Shown here: positions 7,582 to 15,286 of the stretch, in pieces
Position numbering within the stretch: position 1 is the first letter of the stretch
Layout: the number at the start of each line of letters is the position of its first letter
Notes under the pieces: generated by a model
Databases searched by the model: none
Told to the model about the DNA's origin: nothing
What the model saw: only the letters and a program-made list of their open reading frames with translations
Position numbers and translations under genes: made by a program
From: RYN-230 sp963717125
Lineage (GTDB): Bacteria; Actinomycetota; Actinomycetes; Streptosporangiales; Streptosporangiaceae
Assembly (NCBI GenBank): GCA_963717125.1
Contig: CAVQVG010000018.1
Coordinates: 1-64,000 of the forward strand
DNA: 64,000 nucleotides
Direction of reading: 5' to 3'

Positions 7582-7821
7582 TCACGCGAAGGGCGTCATT
7601 GCCGACCGTTGCGCGGGAGCCCTGTTCTCCGTGAACTTCACCGTTCCCCGGGGGCCCGGTCCCCTCGCGGCGCGGGGTCGATACTGCAGGTCTTGAGGTT
7701 CTCCCATACGGTCCACGCCGCGACCGTGACTCTCAGGCCAGCCAGCTCATCGTGGATCCTGCGGCGGCCTCACTCGGGGTTCTCCCGGCCAGGCGGAGGA
7801 CGAGAGGTCTTTGTAACTGGG

Positions 7822-7849
7822 CTTAGAGTTCCAGATCTGCAACTCTAAG
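7822..7849. promoter_or_regulatory. Perfect palindrome upstream of hipB
   Basis: Arms CTTAGAGTT (7822-7830) and AACTCTAAG (7841-7849) are perfectly complementary with a 10-base spacer. The right half, GCAACTCTAAG, resembles the left half of the second palindrome, GCTACTCTAAA, so both may bind HipB. A run of T does not follow, so a terminator is less likely. Confidence 0.55.
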
Positions 7850-8008
7850 ACCCTTACAGTTGTACTATTGCTACCTAGCTGAGCTCGTCTCGTGCTGGGT
7901 GTGCTCGCTCTGTGACTAGGCAGGCATTATCGGTTGGCGTTGTCTCTGTCCGGGGGCTGTGGACCTCTCCAGCTCCGCGAAGCGGTCGCTTCTATAAGGT
8001 TGTAAATA

Positions 8009-8035
8009 TGCTACTCTAAAGCTATTAGGGTAGCA
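8009..8035. promoter_or_regulatory. Candidate HipB operator
   Basis: Arms TGCTACTCTA (8009-8018) and TAGGGTAGCA (8026-8035) match at 9 of 10 positions with a 7-base spacer, 22 bases before the hipB start. HipB antitoxins are known to repress their operons by binding several such palindromes. Confidence 0.6.
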
Positions 8036-8057
8036 GAGGAAGAACTTTAGGAGTTCC

Positions 8058-8378
8058 ATGGCGGCGTCGAGGACGCCGATCGCGGTAGCTAACGGCCAGC
8101 GGCGCATCGGTGAGGAACTTGCTACGTGGCGGCGATTGCGGCGGCTTACGGCCGCTCAGGTGGCGGACCGGGCCGGAGTGTCACGCCACACCGTCATGCG
8201 GTTGGAGAACGGTCAGGGCGCCAGCATGGAAAGCGTTCTGAGGGTGGCCCGGGCGCTGGGGGTGCTTGACTCGCTGGTGGCGGCGCTTGATCCGTATGCG
8301 ACAGACGAGGGCCGTCTCCGGTCGGAGGAGGCGCTGCCTGAGCGGGTGCGCCCGCCAAGGCCGGGGCGAAGGCCGTGA
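8058..8378 (+). CDS. hipB: HipB-type XRE antitoxin
   Basis: A 106-residue protein with a Cro/C1-type helix-turn-helix at about residues 17-70: LATWRRLRRLTAAQVADRAG followed by VSRHTVMRLENGQGASMES. It is expected to bind the HipA kinase and repress the operon. The ATG at 8058 is preceded by AGGAGTTCC with the core 4-8 bases away. It overlaps hipA by four bases (GTGA), so the two are translationally coupled. The C-terminal 30 residues are basic and proline-rich and may contact HipA. Two palindromes upstream are likely operators. Confidence 0.88.
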   Translation: MAASRTPIAVANGQRRIGEELATWRRLRRLTAAQVADRAGVSRHTVMRLENGQGASMESVLRVARALGVLDSLVAALDPYATDEGRLRSEEALPERVRPPRPGRRP

Positions 8379-9649
8379 GCGACGTCGAGGTCTATGTCTC
8401 CGTCGGCGAACAGAATCTTCTTGCCGGTCGGATGTATCCCCACCGCCGCCGCGGAATCGAGTCGGCCAGCTTCGTCTACAACGACAGATACCTCGCAAAT
8501 CCAAACGCTTACGCCTTGGACCCAGGGCTGCCCCTGGTCACCGGCACGCTGCAGACACCCGTCGGCCGCGCGCTATTCGGCGCGTTCGCCGACAGTTCAC
8601 CAGACCGATGGGGACGGACGCTGATCCAGCGCGCCGAGCGAGCCCGGGCCAAAGCTGCAGCAACGGCCCCGCGCTCGATGAGTGAGGTCAACTTGCTGCT
8701 CGGCGTCCGAGACGACCTGCGACAGGGAGCGCTGCGCTTCCGGCTCAGCGAGCAAAGCCCCTTCCTCGCGACCGACGAGTCAGGGGTCCCTGCCCTCACG
8801 GATCTTCCGGCGCTCCTTAATATTGCAGCGCGCGCCGAAAGCGATACAGCCGACTACGAAGACCTTAAGCGGCTGGTGCGGGCGGGCAGTTCCCTGGGCG
8901 GTGCACGTCCCAAGGCACATGTCCTGGACGCTGCCGGCCGTGTGGCGATTGCCAAGTTCCCCAGCGACAGCTCGGATACCTGGAACGTCATGGCATGGGA
9001 AAAGGTGGCCCTTGACCTCGCCTGGGACGCGGGGGTGACGGTCCCCGACTCTCAATTGGTCCGCATCGGGGACCGGAACGTGCTTGTCATCGACCGGTTC
9101 GATCGCCGCGGCACAGCCCGTATCGGCTACGCCAGCGCGATGACGATGCTTGAGGCCAGCGACGGCGACCAACGCAGCTACCTCGAAATCGCGGAAGTGG
9201 TTGAGCAACGGTCCACGGCCGTGGCGGCGGAGCTGCGCCAGTTGTGGCGGCGGATAGCTTTCTCAATCCTGATCTCCAACACCGATGACCACCTCCGCAA
9301 CCACGGGTTTCTGCACGAGCGCGGCGATTCGTGGATGCTCTCGCCCGCGTTCGACCTCAACCCCAACCCCCAATTTGGCTCGAAGCACCTCAGCACCGCC
9401 ATCGACTACACAGATTCGCGTGCGAGCGTGGATACCTTGATGAGTGTCGCTGCCTACTTCCGGCTAGATGCTGGCGATGCACTCGAAGTCCTGGCTGAGG
9501 TCACACGAGCGGTCACGCGATGGCGCACCGTTGCGAGGTCCCACGGGCTGCTGCACCAGGACCTAGACGCCATGGAACCAGCGTTCGAGCATGCCCAAGG
9601 TGAGCGAGCCCGAGCCCTCACAAAGATCCGGCCTTCACGCTCCAGCTGA
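8375..9649 (+). CDS. hipA: HipA-type serine/threonine kinase toxin
   Basis: A 424-residue HipA toxin kinase. Visible are the N-subdomain-1 region, the glycine-rich SSLGGARPKAHV loop near residue 170, the lysine-bearing strand VAIAKFPS, the catalytic loop ISNTDDHLRNHGFL near 305, and the metal-binding LSPAFDLNPNP. All key residues are kept, so it looks active. HipA kinases phosphorylate tRNA synthetases such as GltX and cause growth arrest; the target here is unknown. It ends about 150 bases before tRNA remnant copy 3, and is probably cargo that stabilises the element. Confidence 0.92.
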   Translation: MSDVEVYVSVGEQNLLAGRMYPHRRRGIESASFVYNDRYLANPNAYALDPGLPLVTGTLQTPVGRALFGAFADSSPDRWGRTLIQRAERARAKAAATAPRSMSEVNLLLGVRDDLRQGALRFRLSEQSPFLATDESGVPALTDLPALLNIAARAESDTADYEDLKRLVRAGSSLGGARPKAHVLDAAGRVAIAKFPSDSSDTWNVMAWEKVALDLAWDAGVTVPDSQLVRIGDRNVLVIDRFDRRGTARIGYASAMTMLEASDGDQRSYLEIAEVVEQRSTAVAAELRQLWRRIAFSILISNTDDHLRNHGFLHERGDSWMLSPAFDLNPNPQFGSKHLSTAIDYTDSRASVDTLMSVAAYFRLDAGDALEVLAEVTRAVTRWRTVARSHGLLHQDLDAMEPAFEHAQGERARALTKIRPSRSS

Positions 9650-9797
9650 GCCGGCTTGCGCGAGGCTCGTCGTGCCTCCAAAGGACGTGAACGCTCCTTC
9701 CGCCGACCTCACGGCCTGGCTGTAGGCGCCGTTCGCTGCCTAACGATGACGGACAGGCAGGCCAGGTGCCGGACCGGGTTGAACAGTGCCTTCTGTT

Positions 9798-9842
9798 CTC
9801 ATAACCCAGAGGTCGCAGGTTCAAATCCTGCCCCCGCTACCA
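9798..9842 (+). repeat. tRNA-fMet 3'-half remnant, copy 3
   Basis: Anticodon loop to CCA end of an initiator tRNA, identical to copy 2 through the T-arm and acceptor, without a 5' half. It is followed by the shared 16-base tail and the terminator hairpin. It shares the upstream string GGGTTGAAC with copy 1. Inference: right-hand attachment scar of the HipBA-bearing element. Confidence 0.85.
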
Positions 9843-9858
9843 AGTAAGTACAGGTCAG

Positions 9859-9891
9859 AGGCCTGATCGCAGAAGGCGGTCAGGCCTTTTT
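9859..9891 (+). terminator. Terminator-like hairpin after tRNA copy 3
   Basis: Arms AGGCCTGATCGC and GGCGGTCAGGCCT form a stem followed by five T. It closely matches the hairpin at 6028-6060 and is probably the original terminator of the tRNA gene. Confidence 0.75.
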
Positions 9892-9919
9892 GATCTTTTG
9901 TCCGCGGTCCGTCCGCGCG

Positions 9920-9957
9920 ATCGGGCCGCATCGGGCCGCATCGGGCCGCATCGGCCG
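9920..9957 (+). repeat. Tandem 10-bp repeat
   Basis: TCGGGCCGCA is repeated three times head to tail (9921-9950) with a partial fourth unit. Purpose unknown; likely replication slippage. Confidence 0.8.
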
Positions 9958-9991
9958 GGCACAATCGGGTGCGACTGGCAGCGAACGACAT

Positions 9992-10026
9992 CCTCGAGGT
10001 CTGGGTTCGAATCCCCATTGCTCCAC
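9992..10026 (+). repeat. Second tRNA 3'-end-like remnant
   Basis: The sequence GGTCTGGGTTCGAATCCCC, then ATTGCTCCA, resembles a T-arm and acceptor 3' strand with CCA of a different tRNA (GGTTCGAATCC is the usual T-loop). The T-stem pairs imperfectly and there is no 5' half. It lies only 100 bases from the terminator of copy 3, so it may be another integration scar. Confidence 0.45.
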
Positions 10027-10172
10027 TGGTCAGAAGCAAAATTCGAACAGCCGGATCGCGGGTGCAGCAGCAAAGTACCGCAACCGCCAGCGCTTGGGCC
10101 GCAGCCATGAGGTCATCCGCGTGAGGAGGTTGTGCACCGGCTTGTCGGTGGCGGGCAATAGGCTCGTTGTCC

Positions 10173-12656
10173 ATGCGCATCGATGCGGTTTTCGGGGGTA
10201 TCGGCCGCTGGTGCGTCCGGCTGCGCTGGCTGGTCCTGCTGATCTGGGTAGTCGGCGCGATCGCGGCCGTGACGCAGCTGCCGTCGCTGTCCAGCGTGAC
10301 CCAGAGCAACAACTCCAAGTTCCTGCCCGCGAGCGTGCCCAGCCAGCACGCGATCGATCTGTCCGCGCCGTTCGGCAGCTCGAACCTGCTCCCGATCCCC
10401 GTCATCGCGGCGACCACCAGCGGGCCGCTGACCACGGCGGACATCAGCGCCATGACTTCCCTGCAGGCCAAGCTCCACTCCGTAACCGGTATCAAGCAGG
10501 TGCTCGACGTCGGCCGCTCCGCCAACGGGCAGGCCGTGCAGCTGCTCGCCCTCGCCGCCAACAACAGCGGCAACCAGAACTACCAGCAGGACCTCATCGA
10601 CAGCATGCGCGCGAAGATCGCCAGCGCCGGGCTGCCCGCCGGGCTGCGGGCCCACCTGGCGGGCAGCATCGCCGTTCAGGTGGACCAGCAGAAGGCGTCC
10701 GGCAACACCGGCAACAAGGTGCAGGACCTGTCGCTGATCTTCATCATCGTGCTGCTCGTGCTCATCTTCCGATCGCTGACGCTCGCCATCACCACGGTGC
10801 TGCCCGCGCTGTTTTCCGTGCTCATCTCCGGTCCGCTGGTGGCCGAGGCGGCCAAGCATGGCCTGCAGGTGTCACCGCTCGCCCAGTTCCTGCTGATCGT
10901 CCTGGTGCTGGGCGCCGGCACGGACTACGGGCTGTTCCTGGTCTTCCGGGTCCGGGAGGAGCTGCGGGCGGCCGGCCATGACGTGACCGGGATGGACGGG
11001 GCGCCCGAGCATGGCCTGTTCCGGTCCATGCTCTCGGACCTGGCCGGGGCCCGGCCGGCCGCGCGGACCGCGCTGGTCGAGTCGGTCACGCGGGTCGGCG
11101 AGTCGATTACCTTCTCGGCCGCCACGGTCATCGCGGCGGTACTGACCCTGCTGGCAGCCAGCTTCCCCTTCTACTCCAACCTCGGCATCCCGTTCGCCAT
11201 CGCGATCGCGGTCACCCTCCTGGCCGGCCTAACGTTGCTGCCCGCGCTGCTGTCGATCCGCCTGTCGCTGCTGGCGATGAAGCGGACGCTGTTCCAGGCC
11301 ATGTTCCACAAGCCCAAGCTGCTGCCCTGGAGCATCCAGGGCAGCGGCGGGACCGGCGTCTGGGGCCGGGTAGCCGGCCGCATCGTGCGCCGGCCCGCCA
11401 CCACGCTGGCCATCGGCGTGCTGGCCTTCGGCGGCCTGGCCCTGGCCGTACTCGGCTATACGGCGTCAGGCTTCGGCGGCAGCACGGCCCCGCCGGCCGG
11501 TAGCGACTCCGCGAAAGGCACCCAGCTGCTGACCAAGTACTTCCCGGAGTCGGCCGCCAACCCGACCTCACCGATCTTCAAGTTCAGCCAGCCGGTCTGG
11601 ACCGATCCTCAGGTCCTGGCCAAGGCCACCAGCGAGCTTAAGGCCAGCAGCCTGTTCACCACGGTGGCCGGCCCGCTCAACCCGAGCGGGCTGACGCTGC
11701 CACCCGCCGACTACACGAGGCTGCACGCCGCGCTCGGCCCGGCCAAGGCCCTCCCGCCGGTTGAGCCACCGGCTCTGGCCGGCAAGGTGCCGCCCGCCAT
11801 CTACCAGCTCTACCGCAGCACCTCGAACTTCATCAGCGCCGACGGGCGGACGATACAGTTCTCCGTCGGGCTGCGGGCCGGCGATCCCGGCAGCACATCG
11901 GCCCTGAATGCCGTCCCGGCGATCCGCGCCGAGAACGCCAGGGTGGCCAAATCCATAGGCGCCATCGACTCGGCGGTCGGCGGCGAGGCGCCGGCCCTCT
12001 ACGACATCAGTGCCGTGTCCAACAGTGACCTGGTCAAGGTCATCCCCATCGCAATCGTCGTCATCGGGATCCTGCTGGCGCTCGTGCTGCGGAGCCTGGT
12101 CGCCCCGATCTACCTCATCGCCTCGGTGGGCTTGTCCTACCTGGCCGCGCTCGGGCTCTCAGTGCTGCTGTTCGTCAACATCGGGGGGAGCCAGGGACTG
12201 GTCTTCTTCCTGCCGTTCCTGATGTTCATCTTCCTGCTCGCGCTCGGCGAGGATTACAACATCCTGGTCATGACCCGGATCAGGGAAGAGGCGCGCAAGC
12301 TGCCGTTGCGTGAGGCGGTCGTCAAGGCGATCGGCTTGACCGGCACGACCGTGACCTCGGCCGGCCTGGTGCTGGCCGGCACCTTCGTAGTGTTCGGCAT
12401 CGTGGCCGGCGGCGGGGCGGGCGGTAGCCAGTTCCGCGACATCGCGCTCGGCCTCGCACTCGGGATCCTGATGGATACCTTCCTGGTCCGGACGCTGCTC
12501 GTGCCCTCCACGGTCGTGCTGCTCGGCCGCTGGAACTGGTGGCCATCCAAGCTGACCATGGACCGCCCGGAGACGCCCGCGCCTGCAACCGGGAAGGCCG
12601 TGGCCGGGTCAGCCGGGCCGGAGTCCGCCTCCACGACGCAGCCAGAATCCCGCTGA
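10173..12656 (+). CDS. MMPL/RND-family transporter
   Basis: A membrane transporter of 827 residues with the MMPL layout: one N-terminal span, a large extracytoplasmic loop, five spans (about 180-390), a second loop and five more spans (about 610-790). Family-typical acidic residues lie in GAGTDYGLFLVFR and LGEDYNILVMTR, expected in the proton-relay helices of each half. MMPL proteins of actinomycetes export lipids or secondary metabolites using the proton gradient; the substrate is not evident. The ATG at 10173 gives a normal N-terminus; a TTG two codons earlier is possible and no strong ribosome-binding site is seen. No neighbouring biosynthesis genes point to a cargo. Confidence 0.9.
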   Translation: MRIDAVFGGIGRWCVRLRWLVLLIWVVGAIAAVTQLPSLSSVTQSNNSKFLPASVPSQHAIDLSAPFGSSNLLPIPVIAATTSGPLTTADISAMTSLQAKLHSVTGIKQVLDVGRSANGQAVQLLALAANNSGNQNYQQDLIDSMRAKIASAGLPAGLRAHLAGSIAVQVDQQKASGNTGNKVQDLSLIFIIVLLVLIFRSLTLAITTVLPALFSVLISGPLVAEAAKHGLQVSPLAQFLLIVLVLGAGTDYGLFLVFRVREELRAAGHDVTGMDGAPEHGLFRSMLSDLAGARPAARTALVESVTRVGESITFSAATVIAAVLTLLAASFPFYSNLGIPFAIAIAVTLLAGLTLLPALLSIRLSLLAMKRTLFQAMFHKPKLLPWSIQGSGGTGVWGRVAGRIVRRPATTLAIGVLAFGGLALAVLGYTASGFGGSTAPPAGSDSAKGTQLLTKYFPESAANPTSPIFKFSQPVWTDPQVLAKATSELKASSLFTTVAGPLNPSGLTLPPADYTRLHAALGPAKALPPVEPPALAGKVPPAIYQLYRSTSNFISADGRTIQFSVGLRAGDPGSTSALNAVPAIRAENARVAKSIGAIDSAVGGEAPALYDISAVSNSDLVKVIPIAIVVIGILLALVLRSLVAPIYLIASVGLSYLAALGLSVLLFVNIGGSQGLVFFLPFLMFIFLLALGEDYNILVMTRIREEARKLPLREAVVKAIGLTGTTVTSAGLVLAGTFVVFGIVAGGGAGGSQFRDIALGLALGILMDTFLVRTLLVPSTVVLLGRWNWWPSKLTMDRPETPAPATGKAVAGSAGPESASTTQPESR

Positions 12657-12775
12657 ACGGTGGCCCCGCGGGCCAGGCCGCCGCTGATCAGCGTCGTCAT
12701 CGGTGTCTACGACGTCGCTGAGGCCGCGGCCCGGTCGAGATCGGGCCCGGCGCGGGGGACGGGCGGTCGTTCGAG

Positions 12776-14374
12776 TCAGGCCCACCCATGTCCAGGGGCG
12801 ACCTGCCAGTCGTGCACGACGGTGTGGTCGGCGTGGAGGGCGAATGCTTCGAGCCGGCCGTCCTTGTTGCGCGCAACGACCGGGTCGTGCTGCAGCGAGC
12901 CGCCGAGTGATGCCCACGCCTGGGTGAGAGATGCGCCGGGGGCCTGTTGCCAGCGGTGGTAGAGCTTTCCGTCGGCGCCGCGGATAAAGACTTCCAGTCG
13001 GCCACCGGCGTTGCGCGCGGTCACCGGCTTCCCTGCGGCGCCGGTGGCGGGCGGCGGGCCGAGGTCAGCCGTGCTCGTCCACCAGTTGCCGTTGGCGGTC
13101 GTTTGAGCGAGGTCGTGCAAGTCGCCGTGGACCCCGAGCGCGAACAACTCGAGCCGCCCGTCCTGGTCCTGGGCGGGGACAGGATCTTGTGCCCACGTGC
13201 CTGCGAGCGGCACCCACTGCGCGGTAAGGGCGGCTCCGGGCGACTGCTGCGAGCGGTGGTGGAGCTTGCCGTCGCCGTCGCGGAGGAACACTTCGAGGCG
13301 GCCGTCCAGGTTGCGCGAGACAACGGGCTGCCCACCGGCCCCGCCCGGCGGGGGCGGGCCGAGGTCGGCCCAGCTTGTCCACCAACTGCCGTTGGCCGCG
13401 CTTTGCGCCAGCGCGAACAGGTGGCTGTTGCTGCCGAGTGCGAACAACTCGAGCCGCCCGTCGAGGTTCTGGGCGCTGACTGGGTCGTTAGGAAAGGAGC
13501 CGCCGAGCGACGTCCAGTTCGCGGTGAGCGCGCCGCCGGCACCTTGCTGCCAGCGGTGGTAGATCACGCCGTCGCTTGCGCGCAGGAACACTTCCAGGCG
13601 CCCGTCCAGGTTGCGGGCAACGATCGGGTTGCCGTCGGCTGCGGGCTGCGGCGGCGGGCCGAGGTCGGCCCAGTTCGACCACCAGCCGCCGTTTGGCGTT
13701 GCTTGAGCCAGGTCCTGCAGATGCCCGTGCGCGTCTAAGGCGAACAGCTCCAGCCGACCGTCCAGGTTCTGCGCCGCAACCGGTCCCTGCTCGACGGAGC
13801 CGCCCAGGGACGACCAGTGGTTGTCGCCATGGCCGTCGTGGTGCGCCGCGAACCAGTCGTCGTACCAGCCTCGGTTGACACCGCAGCCGAACTCTTGGTG
13901 GGTTCCCTGCCACTGCCAGCCGCAAGGGCCGTTTGGCCGCGGATAATGCGGATCACTCGTCCAGGTACGCGTCGGATTGTCTCCTGGATAGGCGGCCAGC
14001 ACGTAGAACGCCGCCTGCCGGTTGGCGAACACGGGAGCGTTGCCGTACAGGCCGGCGCCACTCTGGTGGAGCCAGGCCTGGACCCAGGGGCCGTCGCCGC
14101 GTATCCCGCCCTCGACATCGAGGCACAGCCGCACACCCCAGGCGGCGGCCAGATTCTTGCAGGCGACCGGATCGTCGAGGCCTGAACAGAAGGCCAGCAC
14201 AGCCAACCCAGCGGTCCGGACGCGGGCGAACTCCGCTTGCTCCCAGGCATGACCGATGTTGACGCCCGACCTCGTCTGGAGATACCCCGACCACATCCTG
14301 ACGCCGTGCTGCTTGGCTTCAGCGAGCTGAGCTGCGCTCGGCACATCGAAAGAACTATCGAGTCCAGCGATCAT
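12776..14374 (-). CDS. DUF1906 domain with seven-repeat propeller
   Basis: A 532-residue protein. Residues 1-200 match the DUF1906/Rv2525c-like glycoside-hydrolase-type barrel: it opens MIAGLDSSFDVPSAAQ, then has LCLDVEGGIRG and later a bulky aromatic stretch. Residues about 205-532 hold seven repeats of roughly 46 residues, each carrying DGRLE(L/V)F, alternating FAL and FLR endings, with W-rich strands (WWSNWADLGPP). This is the pattern of PLL-like, sugar-binding beta-propellers. The ATG has GGAGG six bases upstream; no signal peptide is visible, so any export would be non-classical. A role in binding or hydrolysing cell-wall glycans is inference. It is divergently placed from the phospholipase-like giant at 15287, which carries propellers of other repeat types. 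Confidence 0.82.
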   Translation of the reverse strand: MIAGLDSSFDVPSAAQLAEAKQHGVRMWSGYLQTRSGVNIGHAWEQAEFARVRTAGLAVLAFCSGLDDPVACKNLAAAWGVRLCLDVEGGIRGDGPWVQAWLHQSGAGLYGNAPVFANRQAAFYVLAAYPGDNPTRTWTSDPHYPRPNGPCGWQWQGTHQEFGCGVNRGWYDDWFAAHHDGHGDNHWSSLGGSVEQGPVAAQNLDGRLELFALDAHGHLQDLAQATPNGGWWSNWADLGPPPQPAADGNPIVARNLDGRLEVFLRASDGVIYHRWQQGAGGALTANWTSLGGSFPNDPVSAQNLDGRLELFALGSNSHLFALAQSAANGSWWTSWADLGPPPPGGAGGQPVVSRNLDGRLEVFLRDGDGKLHHRSQQSPGAALTAQWVPLAGTWAQDPVPAQDQDGRLELFALGVHGDLHDLAQTTANGNWWTSTADLGPPPATGAAGKPVTARNAGGRLEVFIRGADGKLYHRWQQAPGASLTQAWASLGGSLQHDPVVARNKDGRLEAFALHADHTVVHDWQVAPGHGWA

Positions 14375-14602
14375 GGGTCCTCCACGCTGCAGCTCGCTTG
14401 AGCGCACCTTACCGTGCGGAGATCCTCGTTAGAAGAGCACGATACTGGGCGCCTGAGCCGACTGCCTGGCCCCGCAGGCGTCTCACGGAGTTGCGCCGCG
14501 CTCCCGGTCCGTTCATCCTGACAACCCATTCGCCGTATCTCGTGTCCTGACCATTCGCAAGCTGAGATCGCGTTCTGACCGACTAACTAATGGCATTGCT
14601 TT

Positions 14603-14629
14603 CCATACTTGCGGGATGCGCAAGTATGG
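14603..14629. promoter_or_regulatory. Perfect 11-bp palindrome over a possible start codon
   Basis: Arms CCATACTTGCG (14603-14613) and CGCAAGTATGG (14619-14629) are perfectly complementary with a 5-base spacer. The right arm contains the ATG of a possible small gene. The symmetry suits a repressor operator or an RNA hairpin controlling translation; there is no T-run for a terminator. Confidence 0.5.
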
Positions 14630-15020
14630 AGGCTTCACAACAGGAGTTCCTGACCGAGATCTATGAGGCACCGACGATTACTGTCAGTGACCTGATTCAG
14701 GCAGGCGTCCGACTAGGCCGAAGTTCCGAGTGTGCCCGGCCCCGCCTCTCCGCAGAGGTCAAGCAGAGAGCTCTGGAATACCTGCGCCATGCTCCCGAGT
14801 GTACGCGGTCGCCAAACACACATTCGACGGCTGCGTGCTGGCCAGGGCCACCTTGGAAGGCACGTCTAGGGACGCTGGCGTCCTCCGCGCCGACGTGTGC
14901 TATGGGCACCCCTGCCGCCAATGCAAGGGAGAGCTGTCCTCTGAGTAAGTGGCCGGAGCGCGTGAGCCGGCCGATAATGTCACTGGCGCGCCGCAGCGCG
15001 ATGGGGGGAGAACTTCTTGA

Positions 15021-15236
15021 TTGTCACCTACGGTGCTCACTATTCTGCAGCCGAGCTGTCGCCTGCCGAAATGCATATCGCATTACTCCGGCGCCTATCA
15101 GAAGCTTGTCAGCAGCGGCCGCACCGTGTTGCTGGTCATCGAGGAAGGCCACACTGACTCAGCCGTCGCCGAATTCGTAGACAATGCGGCGGGGCCGACG
15201 GTACCGCCCGAGGGCATACGGCTGGTCGTGCCGTGA
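15021..15236 (+). pseudogene. Possible decayed gene before the phospholipase
   Basis: The frame ends VAEFVDNAAGPTVPPEGIRL and appears coding from about 15085 onward, whereas the codons before it look coding in a different frame (VTYGAHYSAAELSPAE). This suggests one short gene with a frameshift near 15085. No family recognised. Confidence 0.28.
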
Positions 15237-15286
15237 CCGGCGGCATGGAGGCCGGCTCCCACGACGTAGCGGATTAGGGGGAAGCG

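Larger units (their letters stand above)
7582..8057. other. Control region of the hipBA operon
   Basis: No gene recognised. The right part is AT-rich and holds two palindromes (7822-7849 and 8009-8035) upstream of hipB. It probably contains the operon promoter. Confidence 0.5.
14375..15286. other. Intergenic region with palindrome and coding traces
   Basis: No confident gene over 900 bases. From 14625 a plus-strand frame MEASQQEFLTEIYEAPTITV runs on but changes coding frame near 14800. From about 15020 a frame with AYQKLVSSGRTVLLVIEEGH ends at 15236 and looks coding only in its second half. Both look like decayed or frameshifted genes. A palindrome lies at 14603-14629. Confidence 0.35.

Noticed and set aside
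1221..10026. Functional tRNA genes at the fMet-like sites
   Set aside because: All copies lack the 5' acceptor strand, D-arm and 5' anticodon stem, so no cloverleaf can form.
9890..10981. Plus-strand frame overlapping the MMPL gene start
   Set aside because: It is an out-of-frame reading of tRNA remnants and the transporter's first third, Arg/Gln-rich, with no start signal.
14625..14700. Lasso or other RiPP precursor suggested by the YEAPTI stretch
   Set aside because: The leader spacing does not fit, no core peptide with a stop follows, and no maturation genes are nearby.
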